From contig JAJPIL010000021.1 in assembly GCA_021324755.1 (NCBI GenBank), forward strand, positions 62,001-126,000: a stretch of DNA of 64,000 bases. Direction: 5' to 3'. A model generated the notes under the pieces. It searched no databases, was not told the origin of the DNA, and saw only the letters and a program-made list of their open reading frames with translations. The stretch comes from Pseudomonadota bacterium. Its GTDB lineage: Bacteria > Desulfobacterota > Binatia > Binatales > Binataceae. Of the stretch, positions 16,701-25,623 are shown piece by piece (position 1 is the first letter of the stretch; every line of letters starts with the position of its first letter). The translations under genes were made by a program, and so were the position numbers.

Positions 16701-18459
16701 CGATTCGATTGCCGGAAGAAACCTGCCCCAAGGTCTGACCGGGCTGGGGATTCGAGCTTACGATCGTATGGCCGCCCGCGTCGGTCGTCGCGCTGGTCGT
16801 CACGTTGTCGATATTGATCGCGATTCCGACCGTCCCTCCCAGGTTTGGCGCCGAAGGAAAGGACAGGTTTTTGACCTCGATTCCGGCGCTTTTGTTAAGG
16901 TCGATCGCAACTCCGCCGATCGGGCCGTGCCAGATAATCCATGGCGAAAGCGACGTGTTGAGCGCCGCGCCGCCGCCCGCGCCTTCCAGGTAGATCGACG
17001 TACATCCGTAGGTGTCGATCGTCTCGCCGAACGGGTAGGCGCCGGCCGGAATATAGATCGTGCGCGCGTAGTTCACGGGCGCTGAGTTCGTGACCGGCCC
17101 GCACGCGTCGTGAATCGCGGCCTGGAAGGCCGGCGCGTCGTCGTGGTACATCGTCACCGTGCCCGAGACCGAGGGCGCGGCGCTGAGCACGATACTGGTC
17201 GTGCCCGCGCCGCTCGTGATCGTGGCGAGCAGGTTCTGGTTGACCGCTCCCGGCGGCACCGACGTTCCGTAGACCTCGTCGTAGCCGAAGTAAGGCCCGC
17301 CGACGTCGACGTAGCCGTAGACGCTGCCCGAAACGTAGTTGTTCCAGTAGCTCGCAAGGCTCGGCAGGGCCGGCACGACCGCGCGCAGCGTGGGCGTGCA
17401 ATTCGCGCCCGCGCATCCGTAGACCAGCGTGGCTACGGCGTTGGGGTCCTGCGCCCACGTGACCACTAGACGGTTGGCCATCGACAGGGTCGCCGGGCCG
17501 TTGCTGATCGTCGCCTTCGGGCTCGGCGCCGACATCCCACCCATCGCGTCGACGTTCACCACCTGGTAGGTGTAAGACGTGGAGCAGTTGGCGTTGCTCG
17601 TGGCAAGGCCGGCGCTGTCGGTCGTGCATCGCCCGACGTTGAGCTCGGCCTCCAGATACGCGCCCGCCGTGGAGTTCTCGCCCGCAACCGTTATCGTCGG
17701 CGCGGCGGGCGTGGCGAGCGAGGTTGCGGGCCCGGCGTGGAGCAGCACTACCGACTGGCCGTTTTGAAAGTCGGCGGGCGTGTTGAGCGTAACCGAGGTC
17801 GAGCCGGCGCTCACGGTTGCGCTTGCGCTCTCGAGGCTTGCGCTTGCGCCGTAGGCGATCACGTTGAGCGCGCTTTGCACCTCGCCGTTGAAGCCCACGA
17901 TCGTCGGCAGGTAGCCGGTGCCGGTAATCGAATTGCCGGAGAGCGAGGAATGGACCAGCGGATACCAGGTCACGCCGTCGAAGGTCTGGAGCTGGTACAT
18001 CTCAACCGCTCCAGGCGTCGGATCGGTCGCAGGCGGCGCGCCGCTCCATTGAACGTTGGCCGGCCAGCTAAAGCTCGCCCCGCCGCTGCTGCTCTGGCGT
18101 ATCTGGAGCGTGATCAGCTGTCCGGGCGTGCCGCCGGTTATCGCGAAGCTGCTAACCGGGCCGGCCAGCGTCATCACACATCCAGAGCTCTGGCTTACGT
18201 TGCACGTTACCGAGCCCGACACGCTTCCGAGATTCGTTATCGCAGGCGCGATAACGTTGGGCGTAAGCGTGGTGAAATTGGACTGGATAAGGGAAAACGC
18301 AGTGTTGATGTCGTTGATGAACTCGGGGCCGGTATCGGCGGGTGAGATTTGGGGGATCGCCACTGCGGCGCCTAAGCGCGCCTCGCTCCACAAGGCGCCG
18401 ACTAGCGCGACGAGTGCGACAAGCGCAAGCAAAATGTGGTACTTAAATTTAATTCGCAT
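13702..18459 (-). CDS. Tail spike/fibre with pectate-lyase-type beta-helix domains
   Basis: 1585 residues. A hydrophobic N-terminus (HILLALVALVALVGAL) resembles a signal or anchor and is odd for a tail protein. A beta-helix start typical of phage spikes, FGAKCDGVTDDTAAIQNAIN, lies near residue 990. An earlier beta-helix-like part follows ALNVIAYGAS near 190. Three copies of a ~100-residue fibronectin-like repeat are visible (around 17440-17710, 15590-15900 and 13930-14240). Each has the sequence TTYTYxV and ends T-I-T-N-G-P-A-T-L-S or close. Spikes of this kind bind and often cut surface polysaccharide. It is the last gene of the tail operon. AGGAAAGGGG precedes ATG 18459. Confidence 0.8.
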   Translation of the reverse strand: MRIKFKYHILLALVALVALVGALWSEARLGAAVAIPQISPADTGPEFINDINTAFSLIQSNFTTLTPNVIAPAITNLGSVSGSVTCNVSQSSGCVMTLAGPVSSFAITGGTPGQLITLQIRQSSSGGASFSWPANVQWSGAPPATDPTPGAVEMYQLQTFDGVTWYPLVHSSLSGNSITGTGYLPTIVGFNGEVQSALNVIAYGASASLESASATVSAGSTSVTLNTPADFQNGQSVVLLHAGPATSLATPAAPTITVAGENSTAGAYLEAELNVGRCTTDSAGLATSNANCSTSYTYQVVNVDAMGGMSAPSPKATISNGPATLSMANRLVVTWAQDPNAVATLVYGCAGANCTPTLRAVVPALPSLASYWNNYVSGSVYGYVDVGGPYFGYDEVYGTSVPPGAVNQNLLATITSGAGTTSIVLSAAPSVSGTVTMYHDDAPAFQAAIHDACGPVTNSAPVNYARTIYIPAGAYPFGETIDTYGCTSIYLEGAGGGAALNTSLSPWIIWHGPIGGVAIDLNKSAGIEVKNLSFPSAPNLGGTVGIAINIDNVTTSATTDAGGHTIVSSNPQPGQTLGQVSSGNRIEKIFVGDAGVGISVGRQGGTLNSEMKFEDVQMAAFGSPGGGWLGYYLGGGGASGALRLKGGEASNRVFGILLNNPGSVRASSLSFALNATDIYSVATIGSTAGIFEEDQAWSSGAQHHFYSAVVNLPQNARIEGSHLAVIGPDNVDHGVPSRFYLMPGAGGVFSLHGNSICMNEPQCLVAVSTQSGNSQRTFSSLIVSENNLYSSQTPWFPAPNQSNTGAGARVQSLNDLFAPNNWLATNPSGPPEVSEALLTGPGAALFGGTTELKVVSLTPNAPTVTPNATGSTTYTYWVYCTGYQGEYSQLSAPTTITNGPSSLSSSSTITLQTSYQPGCQNYYWLRNNTSTLAGVSPNPYFVDTGASSSTSYPPASGDPMGTLRAGGITASGAINIAGTQTNGADQISHVNVMREVDVTTFGAKCDGVTDDTAAIQNAINYALQNKRRVVIPGTCVVSHLNITPEFTTYGDPGFKIRGNGPNDSEILCEEPSGNSGVCIDALGVNGDIWENLRIEGGTSPSNAPYIVLLQGKLCQGSNVASAGTVHTMRNVLIDTYGSFGIYNYGAEQTDYDDMFFNCANSTSGSNCTALLVLSSANSYGVTVPSGDLPSGWNICPAPQSMSMVQIHGGQTTFGIYNSTAGAIVFDDNVSGSAVEGISLDSVYFNSSSLGGNAAISCTATSSTGTQVETGIHIERANMEAYSVLSQFINCPNSAWWDSDIHATLGLNGGIAQYMTLNYLYNSDVRVWVPGYNNDHLVGGILGTSNPSYGTHIHIGQFQNQINYAGSGWVLDESYPNINGQTGLTFFPQGVVLGSLRGMTVTSTLGQPPAPSVTPQGATGSTTYSYYVVCHDANGGTSIPSPAGTITNGNATLSSSNNNLIIWHCPFGYASADILKNNTSTALATGQPPTGFINDTGQATSSYTPPTRDSTADFAPSVIRQGCAGTGTLSSGSATINNSCIIGGRPIIVTGVSDSNVLYVSSNTAGSFTVKSTSSSDSSSFYWAQQ

Positions 18460-18479
18460 CGCTCAACCCCTTTCCTGTC

Positions 18480-18848
18480 TCAACCGATTTTTTCCGCGGC
18501 CGCGCCACTGACCGCCGAACCGCCGATGCCGGGCGACGGTCGGTCCGCTCGAATCGATGGCGCGGCGGGTGCCTCCACCTGCTGCCCGTGCGTCGGGATC
18601 GACGCGGTGGCGGGCGCCTGCTCTAAAACGTTCGTCCCGCTCGAGTCGACGAGCGTCTGGTTGGCGACGCGGAACTTTTTCGGGTCCGCGCGCACCGACT
18701 CCCACGCCGAATCGTCGATCTCGAGCATCGAAAGCCCCGAAGGGAGCGCCGCGCGGCGCGCGCCGACGACTCTTGCGTCACAAAAGCCAACGGCGATCAC
18801 CGCTCCTGCGCTGTCGTGAACGACGTAGTACGTTCGCGTCTTGACCAT
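18480..18848 (-). CDS. Small phage tail-region protein
   Basis: 122 residues: a compact N-terminal domain (about 1-60, beginning KTRTYYVVHDSAGAVIAVGF) and a low-complexity Ala/Pro/Ser tail. No family recognised. It lies between the tail-tip and tail-spike genes on the same strand and may be a tail accessory protein or fibre chaperone. Confidence 0.55.
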   Translation of the reverse strand: MVKTRTYYVVHDSAGAVIAVGFCDARVVGARRAALPSGLSMLEIDDSAWESVRADPKKFRVANQTLVDSSGTNVLEQAPATASIPTHGQQVEAPAAPSIRADRPSPGIGGSAVSGAAAEKIG

Positions 18849-19018
18849 CGCTCAAGCTCGCCCCATCCCGATATCGTTCGCGCGCAGAGCCTTTCTGCGC
18901 GCTCGCGGCGCCCTGGTTCGCCGTATGGCGCCCGTGTAGCTTTCGCCGCGCGAGTTGCATGCTTGGCCGCGCTTGCCTGCGGGCGCACAAGCGAAGGCGT
19001 ATTTTGCCGTTTGCGTTC

Positions 19019-21586
19019 TCATTGCCGAAGATCGATCGCGCTCAACGTCGCGCTAAAGCATTGTGCGCCGCTCGAGTTCGGAAGCCTTATCTGCAAGCTG
19101 AACGTGTACGGCCCCGAAAGTCCGGTAAGGAAGGCGGTAAGCGGCACCCAGTTGGTCGCCCCGCCGGTTGCGGCCGGCACCGGGTACCACGTGGCGTGGA
19201 CCACGCCCGCCTGGTCGACGATCTGCATCGCGGCCGCGTTTACGTCGGAGGTGAATTCGACCAGGGCGTTGAGCAGCACGACGTCGCTTGCACTTTGCAC
19301 GGCGACGGCGGTCGAAACCACGGTGGTCATCGTGTTGCCGATCGCCTGGGTGGAGGAATTGGTTTCGGTGCCCTGAAGCGTGATCGTGCCCTGGGCGAAG
19401 GTCGGCGCGGGGCCCGAGTTGACCCACACCACGCTACCGTCGACGACCGACTGGCCCACGCCGAGCGGCCATGTCGGCTCGGTCGAGCCGGTGACGCCGC
19501 CGACCTTGGCGACGAAAAAGAAGCCGTCGGCCTGAATCACCGCGCCCTGGGCGTAACTTGCCTGGGGCTGCCAGGCCGGCCCGCCCTGCACCGGCGGCAC
19601 GCTGTGCGCCACGCCCACAAGCGTTACCGCGTACGCGGTAACGTCGGCCAGACTCTGCTGCGCACCGCCCTCGCCGTTTACCGAGGCGAACTTGAAGTAC
19701 ACCGTCTTGCCGACCATCGAGTTCGAGTACACGATCCGCAAAATCGCCGGGTCGAGCTTGGCAAGCGAACCCAGGTACGTAAACTGCGCGCCCGTGCCAT
19801 GCGCGGCCACGGTCGAGCCGCCCACGCCGCGGCGCAGATAGCTAAGATCGTACTGGCCAGGGCCGACCACGGTCGCGGTGGCGAAGCTTATCAGCTCCTG
19901 GTCGACCAGAATCAAATTTTCGCCCTGGTCGGCGAGCGACTGGGAGACGGAGCTCAGCGTCTGGGCCGCGTCGTAGAGCGCGACCGAAAGCGTGTCGGTC
20001 GTGTCAGGGTCGGAAGCGGCGGGCAGCGGAGCGGTCAAAAAGCCCTGAATCGCGGGCTGAGTCAGATGGGCGTAGAGGTTGTAGGTGTCGCCGTCGAGGC
20101 TGTAGTAGACGTAGCATCCGCCCCAGTTCGCGTTGCCTTGCGCGCCCGACACGCCGATCAGAAGCTCGAGCACGCCCTGCGTGTAGAGCGGCGGCGGCTC
20201 GTACAGCATCGGTGGGTTTATCCCCACCGGCGAAAGCTGCGCCGAGTAGCGGTTGGAGGGCGCGTGCGCCTGCACCGGATAGCCGGGTGTGGAGTTGGCG
20301 CCCAAATCTTCGGCCGTGATCGAGAGCGTACCGTCGCGCTCCTCGACGATCTCGACGATTCGCACCGGATACGCGTCCAGCCCCAGCGTCGCGTCGGTGA
20401 TCGCGACTATGTCCATCGGCTCGAGCAGGATAAAGCGCTGGTCGACGCGAAACAGGTACGTGTTGAGCACCGTAAGCGCCCGCTGCATCTGAAGCTGCGC
20501 CACCCGCTGCGCCGTTCCGGCGTCGGTCACGGGCAAATACTCGCGCGGCTGGGCCTTGCGCAGCATGTACGTCTGGATATCGGCGTCGGAGTACACGGCG
20601 ACCATCCCCTGCCGGTAGTCGTTGGCCCGGTCGCTGTACTCGATGACCCAGACGTTGAAGCGGTCCTGGGGAATCTTGCGCTGCACCTGGACCGGCGCGG
20701 CGTGGCGCTCGGCGATGAAGTCGTCGTCGGTAAGCGAGTAGACCGGCTCGAGGTTGGGCGTCCACGTCACGCCGTTGGCCGTAGCGGGCGCGTCGCCGTA
20801 CGGCACGATCCGCATCTGGCCCGCGCTGAAGACTACGTCGGCGTTGGTTATCTCGAGCAAAAGCGTGATCCACTGGCCCGCCTGCCGCTGGCGGTCGAAC
20901 ACGGGCGAGAGCAAAAGCCCGTAGGCGGCGCAGTAGTCGCGGTAGTCGGAAAGGTCGCCGATATATTCGGACGATATCTTCAGGCCGTAGAGCGGATTCG
21001 TCATCAGGTCGGCGATCACGTCGGCCGGATTGGCGTCGAGATGGGTCACGCCGGTCGGGTCGGTGTACGGCAAAAGGCCGGTCACCTCGAAGGAGAACTG
21101 GGGCAGCGCGTCCTGCGCGTAGGCCTCGACGCTCCAGACGTTGCTCGGCGTGGTCGGCCATTCCTGGCCCACCCAGGCCACTCCCGTGTAGCCGATCGCC
21201 ATTCCCGGATGGTGCGACAGAAGGTAGGGCCACGGCTGCTGCCCGAATTCGCCCAGAAACACCGCCCAGTCCTGCTGCACGATGTTGGGCGGGATGCGCG
21301 AGGCGTAGCCGCCGGTCTCCCATCCGCTGTTGACCGACTTTATCGGTCCCTGGCACAGCGCCAACTGAAACGACATTAGATACCTGTATCCGGTGATCGA
21401 CGGCCCGCCTTTGCCGCCCAAATTCACCCGAAACGGCATCCAGTCTCCGAACCAGATCACGTTGGCCGGAATTCGGGCCGTGCCGTAGACGACCGGAATT
21501 ACGATCGGCGTGCGCGACTGCTGGATACGAAAGCCGTGAACGCGCGGCGGACTAGCCGCCGAGCCGCCCGCCTCAAACAGCGCCAT
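19019..21586 (-). CDS. Tail-tip/host-specificity protein (GTA 'megatron'/J-like)
   Basis: 855 residues. It opens with IQQSRTPIVIPVVYGTARIP, the usual start of phage tail-tip proteins. The middle has DLMTNPLYGLKI and, near residue 430, EERDGTLSITAEDLGANSTP, typical of the phage tail protein domain shared with the GTA TIM-barrel protein. C-terminal beta-sandwich modules follow. It is shorter than RcGTA g15, and I do not see the full TIM-barrel part. Good Shine-Dalgarno GGAGGAGG before ATG 21586. It follows the NlpC/P60 and hub genes as in RcGTA. Confidence 0.82.
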   Translation of the reverse strand: MALFEAGGSAASPPRVHGFRIQQSRTPIVIPVVYGTARIPANVIWFGDWMPFRVNLGGKGGPSITGYRYLMSFQLALCQGPIKSVNSGWETGGYASRIPPNIVQQDWAVFLGEFGQQPWPYLLSHHPGMAIGYTGVAWVGQEWPTTPSNVWSVEAYAQDALPQFSFEVTGLLPYTDPTGVTHLDANPADVIADLMTNPLYGLKISSEYIGDLSDYRDYCAAYGLLLSPVFDRQRQAGQWITLLLEITNADVVFSAGQMRIVPYGDAPATANGVTWTPNLEPVYSLTDDDFIAERHAAPVQVQRKIPQDRFNVWVIEYSDRANDYRQGMVAVYSDADIQTYMLRKAQPREYLPVTDAGTAQRVAQLQMQRALTVLNTYLFRVDQRFILLEPMDIVAITDATLGLDAYPVRIVEIVEERDGTLSITAEDLGANSTPGYPVQAHAPSNRYSAQLSPVGINPPMLYEPPPLYTQGVLELLIGVSGAQGNANWGGCYVYYSLDGDTYNLYAHLTQPAIQGFLTAPLPAASDPDTTDTLSVALYDAAQTLSSVSQSLADQGENLILVDQELISFATATVVGPGQYDLSYLRRGVGGSTVAAHGTGAQFTYLGSLAKLDPAILRIVYSNSMVGKTVYFKFASVNGEGGAQQSLADVTAYAVTLVGVAHSVPPVQGGPAWQPQASYAQGAVIQADGFFFVAKVGGVTGSTEPTWPLGVGQSVVDGSVVWVNSGPAPTFAQGTITLQGTETNSSTQAIGNTMTTVVSTAVAVQSASDVVLLNALVEFTSDVNAAAMQIVDQAGVVHATWYPVPAATGGATNWVPLTAFLTGLSGPYTFSLQIRLPNSSGAQCFSATLSAIDLRQ

Positions 21587-21760
21587 CGCTTGCCTCCTCC
21601 GGCCGGCAGCTTCTGCCCGCAGCTTTCTTCTGATCGCCTTTGCTTCCCTTCATACTGACCAAGCCTTTGGTTCGCCCCTTGCGATCTAGTTTTTTCTCCC
21701 AATCGCGCGGTCGACGGAATTTTTTGACGTTATGCCCCACGCCGAAGCGCGCCTTAGCAA

Positions 21761-21994
21761 CTAAGCCGTTTCGTCCTCCAGATGGGTGAGCGCGCTTGCG
21801 AGCATCAGCGCCGCCTGACCGCGGCTTACGCCCCGCGAGCAGGCCATCACGAAGGCCGGCGCCGGCGTCGAGGCGACGATCGGGTCGCTGACGATAACCA
21901 GCACCTGGGTCGCGCTCGGCAATTCCTCGGCCAGGGCGTTTACCGCCGCGCGGGCGACCTGTTCGAACCGGTCAAGCTTAGCCGTGCTCGTCAT
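21761..21994 (-). CDS. Small phage tail-module protein
   Basis: 77 residues from ATG 21994, overlapping the stop of the NlpC/P60 gene by four bases. One alpha/beta unit, with a strand ATQVLVIVSDPIV and two helices. No family recognised. About 175 bp without a gene separate it from the tail-tip start. Confidence 0.5.
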   Translation of the reverse strand: MTSTAKLDRFEQVARAAVNALAEELPSATQVLVIVSDPIVASTPAPAFVMACSRGVSRGQAALMLASALTHLEDETA

Positions 21995-22491
21995 TCCCAA
22001 ACGCTCCATAGGCTGTGAAAGCGCGACGCAAGCGGCGACTTCGTCGCGTCGGCCAAACATACCTGGCCAGCGGCCCGGTAGGCGTGGATCACGATCGGCC
22101 AGGCGAGCACGATCGCGCCGTGGCTTACGCATCGCCCGAACTTGTACAGCGCGATATCGGCGGGCAGCGGCTCGGCGCGCTCGACTCGCCTTGCGTAGCG
22201 CGCGACCGTCGCGAGGTAGCGCTCTTGGTCGCGATGCAGGTACCAGTCGAGCGGGTAGTAATCAAGCGCGACGTGGGGAATTACGCCGGCGCGCTCGAAC
22301 ACTTCGCACAAAAGCGTCGCGCAATCCGCGCCCGCTCCGCGCACGCGTCCCATGTGCACGTAGGGCGTACCGAGCCATCGGCGCGCCTCGCGCACAACGG
22401 CCTTGCGCTGAGCGAGCTGCGATGCCGGCTCGAGCCCTCGCGCAAGCCCCACGCCTGCGCCCGCGCAACATTGCGCCGCCCGCTCATCCAT
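21991..22491 (-). CDS. NlpC/P60 cell-wall peptidase of the tail tip
   Basis: 166 residues from ATG 22491 (GAGGTG upstream). The catalytic Cys lies in RGAGADCATLLCEVFE near residue 50, after the typical WLGTPYVHMG. The His box is GRCVSHGAIVLAW near 125. This is the C40 papain-like peptidase that phages and GTAs use to open peptidoglycan during DNA injection (RcGTA g14 position). A longer frame upstream is out of place because it would overlap the hub gene. Confidence 0.85.
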   Translation of the reverse strand: MDERAAQCCAGAGVGLARGLEPASQLAQRKAVVREARRWLGTPYVHMGRVRGAGADCATLLCEVFERAGVIPHVALDYYPLDWYLHRDQERYLATVARYARRVERAEPLPADIALYKFGRCVSHGAIVLAWPIVIHAYRAAGQVCLADATKSPLASRFHSLWSVWE

Positions 22492-22541
22492 CGCGTCACA
22501 CCTCAAAGCCTGCGCTTCGCAAACCGTCGTCCGTGCTTCGC

Positions 22542-24446
22542 TCAAAGCGCCGTCTCCTCGGTCGGGATAAACGGAAAGCCGCCGAAGTTGATCAAGTTGT
22601 TGAACTTTCGCGCGCACGAAAACACCGTCTTGTCGCATCCCGGGTAAATCACGAACGGATCGCCTGGGTTGGGCGCGTACGGCAGCGCCTGCCACAAGTT
22701 TATCTGGGCGATCGGGTAGCTGTTCGGCCCGATCGAGCCGATTCGGTAATGGTTGGCGATCTGGTCGAACGAAAGCGCGTAGTTGTAGACCGCAAGCTCC
22801 TGGAGGTAGCCCGAAAAGTAGACGTAGTAGAATCCCGGCGCGGGCGGCGACCCTGGCGTGCCGCTTCCTGGGATTCCCCAGTTATAGTTGTTGCCGGTCC
22901 AGTTGAAGTAGCATCGCCCGACCACGAGTTCGGTCCATTCATAGACGCCGTTGCCCTGGGCGGAGGCGCTCGCCGCCAGCCGTCCGTTGGCGAACACGTC
23001 GATATACTGCATCCCGCGAAAAACCACGACCACGTGCTGCCAGACGCCAGGCGTCATCGCGAAGGCCACCGCGGGCGCAGCCGGGTTCCATTCGAAGCCG
23101 CCGTAGCCGTAGTTGAAGTTGCGAAGCGCGTAGGCGCCCGGCCCCTGGCGATAGCCGCCCGAAAGCTCCTCGCCGTACGGGTCGGTGTCGAAGATGCCTT
23201 GCATCTGGGGATAGGCGGGCTTGACCCAGAACTCGAAGCTTATCGCGCTTTCGCTGTTCGGCATCGAGCCCGGATCTGGAAGGGGAAACGTGATATAGCC
23301 CGACGAGCCGTCGAAAAGCGCCGAGGTCATCGTGTCGCCCGCCAGTGCCCCGGGCTGGCCAAAGGTTACGCCGCCGCTGACCGTGCCGTTAAAGCCGTTG
23401 CCCGAATAATCGTTGGCGTTCTGGCCGAGCCGCCAGTAGCCGACCGGCTGGTCGGCGAGCACCGCCTGCTCGTAGCTCTCGTTGCCGGCGTAGTACGACT
23501 GAACCGTGCGCGATATTCCCAGATTCGCGCCGCCGGTGAACACGATCCGCCCGAGGTCGAAGTAGCCGGGCGGGTTGTCGAGCGCAGCCAGCACCTGGGT
23601 GCGCGTGGAGCCGGCGGCCGCCGAGCCCGAAACGGCGAAGTTTTGCGCCAGAAGGCCGATCGTCACCGTGGCGCCGCTTACCGACACGGCGGCCGGCGCC
23701 GCGAGCGTCGCCTGGGAGGAGCTTTCCACCGCGCTTATCGTGGTCACCAGGTTCGAGCCACCGGCACCTGCGCCCACCACTGTGATCGGCCGGCCGACGT
23801 CGGAGTTGGTGAAAGCAAGCGTCGAGGAGACGAGCGTCTGCGAACCGGCGCTTATCGAGCCGTCGCTCGCCGTGCGGCTGTTCGAACATCCGGCGTCGAA
23901 CAGCGTCCATCGGCACTGGGTGGTAAAGTGATGGCGCGGGAACTGGATGTTTAAAAGCTCGGAGATCGGCGCTACGGTTATCCGCGCAATTGTCCGGTCG
24001 ATCGCGACCTCCGAGACCAGTCCCACGAACAGCACGATCGTGCCCAGGCTGGGGTCGACCTGCGCCTGGGGCGAGCTCGGCGAGACGATCGGGTTGAAGG
24101 TGCGCTCGAGCGTGACCTTGCATCCGTCGAACCGCCCCGCCACCAGCGCCTGCGCCAGCGTGAGGTTCAAGTCGCCCGGGTCAGCGGCGCGCGGCGCAAG
24201 CGTGATAACGAGACGATCGACGTTGATTCCGCGCTTCCAGGAGATCCGCGGCAGCCCGGGCGCGCCGATCTCGAGCCGAGTCGCCGAGCTGTAGACGATT
24301 CCGTTGTAGACGACGTCGCGGTCGAAACTGGTAAAGAACATCGTGGTGCCGTCGACAAGCGCGAACGTGTAGAGGTCGCACGCGACTAGCGCACGGCCGG
24401 CCGGACTGGCAAGCAGCGCCTGCATCTGGGGTGTGGCCGCTCTCAT
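22542..24446 (-). CDS. Tail hub protein, DUF2163/BR0599, with inserted LamG-like domain
   Basis: 634 residues from ATG 24446 (AGGAGG upstream; overlaps the preceding stop). Residues 1-175 are DUF2163-type (LYTFALVDGTTMFFTSFDRD, KRGINVDRLVITL, HHFTTQCRWTLFDAGCSNSR). Residues ~198-265 are a small beta module, and 285-320 return to the family (PPGYFDLGRIVFTGGANLGI). About 324-572 is an inserted concanavalin/LamG-like sandwich (PVGYWRLGQNANDYSGNGFN, AISFEFWVKP, WQHVVVVFRG). The C-terminus (573-634) resumes the BR0599 signature with YPGCDKTVFSCARKFNN and GGFPFIP. The insertion is probably a carbohydrate-binding decoration. This is the RcGTA g13 position. Confidence 0.85.
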   Translation of the reverse strand: MRAATPQMQALLASPAGRALVACDLYTFALVDGTTMFFTSFDRDVVYNGIVYSSATRLEIGAPGLPRISWKRGINVDRLVITLAPRAADPGDLNLTLAQALVAGRFDGCKVTLERTFNPIVSPSSPQAQVDPSLGTIVLFVGLVSEVAIDRTIARITVAPISELLNIQFPRHHFTTQCRWTLFDAGCSNSRTASDGSISAGSQTLVSSTLAFTNSDVGRPITVVGAGAGGSNLVTTISAVESSSQATLAAPAAVSVSGATVTIGLLAQNFAVSGSAAAGSTRTQVLAALDNPPGYFDLGRIVFTGGANLGISRTVQSYYAGNESYEQAVLADQPVGYWRLGQNANDYSGNGFNGTVSGGVTFGQPGALAGDTMTSALFDGSSGYITFPLPDPGSMPNSESAISFEFWVKPAYPQMQGIFDTDPYGEELSGGYRQGPGAYALRNFNYGYGGFEWNPAAPAVAFAMTPGVWQHVVVVFRGMQYIDVFANGRLAASASAQGNGVYEWTELVVGRCYFNWTGNNYNWGIPGSGTPGSPPAPGFYYVYFSGYLQELAVYNYALSFDQIANHYRIGSIGPNSYPIAQINLWQALPYAPNPGDPFVIYPGCDKTVFSCARKFNNLINFGGFPFIPTEETAL

Positions 24447-24883
24447 TCGACCGCCTCCTTTCGCTTGCGCGGCGCGGGGACGAGAAAGCCGCCCGCCTCG
24501 AGCGCGCCCTCGTCGGCGCGCACCTGGGCGTCGATCTGGGCGATCTTGAGCTCGAGCTTGGTCAGGCGCTGCTCGGCCTCGCGCATCTGGGCGGCGAGCT
24601 CGCCCACCCGGTTGCCGAGGTCCTCCAGATGGGAGATCGCAACGTCGAGCTTCGTGACGGCGACGCTGAGCGTTTGCTGCTGGTTTTCCACGCTGCCCTC
24701 GATTCGGCTCAGCCGATAGTTCGGGTCGACCGTGCCGATAATCCAAGAGGCGGCAAACCCGGCGGCGAAGATCGCGGCAGCCACGCTGGCCACGCCGCCG
24801 ATTCGTCTAAGCTCGCCATTGACCGACACTGCCGAGCCCTTGAGACCGGCGATTTTCTCTTCGTTCGCGTCTTGTAGCTCCAC
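24443..24883 (-). CDS. Membrane-anchored coiled-coil phage protein
   Basis: 146 residues from GTG 24883. A single transmembrane helix (about 30-52, GGVASVAAAIFAAGFAASWI) is followed by a long heptad-type coiled coil (about 60-130, with LSVAVTKLDVAISHLEDLGN and EAEQRLTKLELKIAQ). The architecture resembles XhlA-type or inner-membrane spanin (Rz-like) proteins, but it lies in the tail module rather than the lysis cluster. Function not known. Confidence 0.6.
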   Translation of the reverse strand: MELQDANEEKIAGLKGSAVSVNGELRRIGGVASVAAAIFAAGFAASWIIGTVDPNYRLSRIEGSVENQQQTLSVAVTKLDVAISHLEDLGNRVGELAAQMREAEQRLTKLELKIAQIDAQVRADEGALEAGGFLVPAPRKRKEAVE

Positions 24884-25021
24884 TTCTCGTTACCTGCCTT
24901 CGCTCTGGCTCGGCTTGCGACGAAGCTTTAAGAACCTTTTTCGCTCCTATCGCGCCGACCCTGCTTTGAACAAGGCGCCCGGCGCGTTTTGCGCAAAGCG
25001 CCCTACTTCGCTTGCGCCCTG

Positions 25022-25555
25022 TCAGGGCAGTTTTGTGTCCGCAAGGCGTTTGAAACGACCGTCTGAGCTTATCGCCTTGAACAGGCGCGCCGGGTCGGTG
25101 CTCGAGACTGGAACGTCGTCGAGCCCGTGCGGGTCGAGGCCCGAAAGCTTGAGCACCCAGCGCACGTACTCCGAACAGAACATCAGTTTCGACCGCCACG
25201 GATTCGGAATCCATCGGCGAAGCGCGCGATGCACCAGTTCGACCATCGACATCCCGACCAATCCGCCGTAGTCGTACGGCGTATCGAGCATCGGCGCGAG
25301 CGCCCGTATCCCGGGCCACAAACTGGCCGGCGGCTCGAACACGCACATCACCTGCTCGGGCGGCTTGAGAAAGCGCTCGTAGGGCGAGAGCGTAAGTCCG
25401 TTGGGATTCGCGCCTAGGGCGACGGGAATCCCGAAATGGGGATCGTTCCATCCAAGAAAGGCGTGGTTTACGTCGCCGCCGGTGAAAAACCGGATCGCGT
25501 CGCCAAGCCAGTCGTTCGAGCGGGAGAAACAAACGCTTACCTTTATCTCGTCCAT
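25022..25555 (-). CDS. YiiX-like permuted papain-fold peptidase
   Basis: 177 residues from ATG 25555 (an ATG five codons upstream is possible). The protein begins VSVCFSRSNDWLGDAIRFFT and has GDVNHAFLGW, the His-containing start of permuted NlpC/P60 (YiiX-type) enzymes, and later RSKLMFCSEYVRWVLKLSGL with the Cys. Order His before Cys marks the permuted fold. These enzymes cut peptide or amide bonds, often in cell-wall or lipid-linked substrates. It is the prophage's second papain-type protein after the tail NlpC/P60, and a third lies at 45495. Confidence 0.68.
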   Translation of the reverse strand: MDEIKVSVCFSRSNDWLGDAIRFFTGGDVNHAFLGWNDPHFGIPVALGANPNGLTLSPYERFLKPPEQVMCVFEPPASLWPGIRALAPMLDTPYDYGGLVGMSMVELVHRALRRWIPNPWRSKLMFCSEYVRWVLKLSGLDPHGLDDVPVSSTDPARLFKAISSDGRFKRLADTKLP

Positions 25556-25623
25556 CGGGCAATCCATCCAGCAAACCGGCCAAGGTAGCGAATTTTTTAA
25601 AGCTCCTTTTCCCCCTTTTCTCG

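Noticed and set aside
18959-21379. 806-codon plus-strand frame opposite the tail-tip gene
   Set aside because: Shadow frame: composition is Arg/Val/His-rich, no ribosome site, and the minus-strand gene has clear phage domains.
21984-23954. 656-codon plus-strand frame opposite the hub and NlpC/P60 genes
   Set aside because: Shadow of two well-supported minus-strand genes; Arg-rich nonsense composition.
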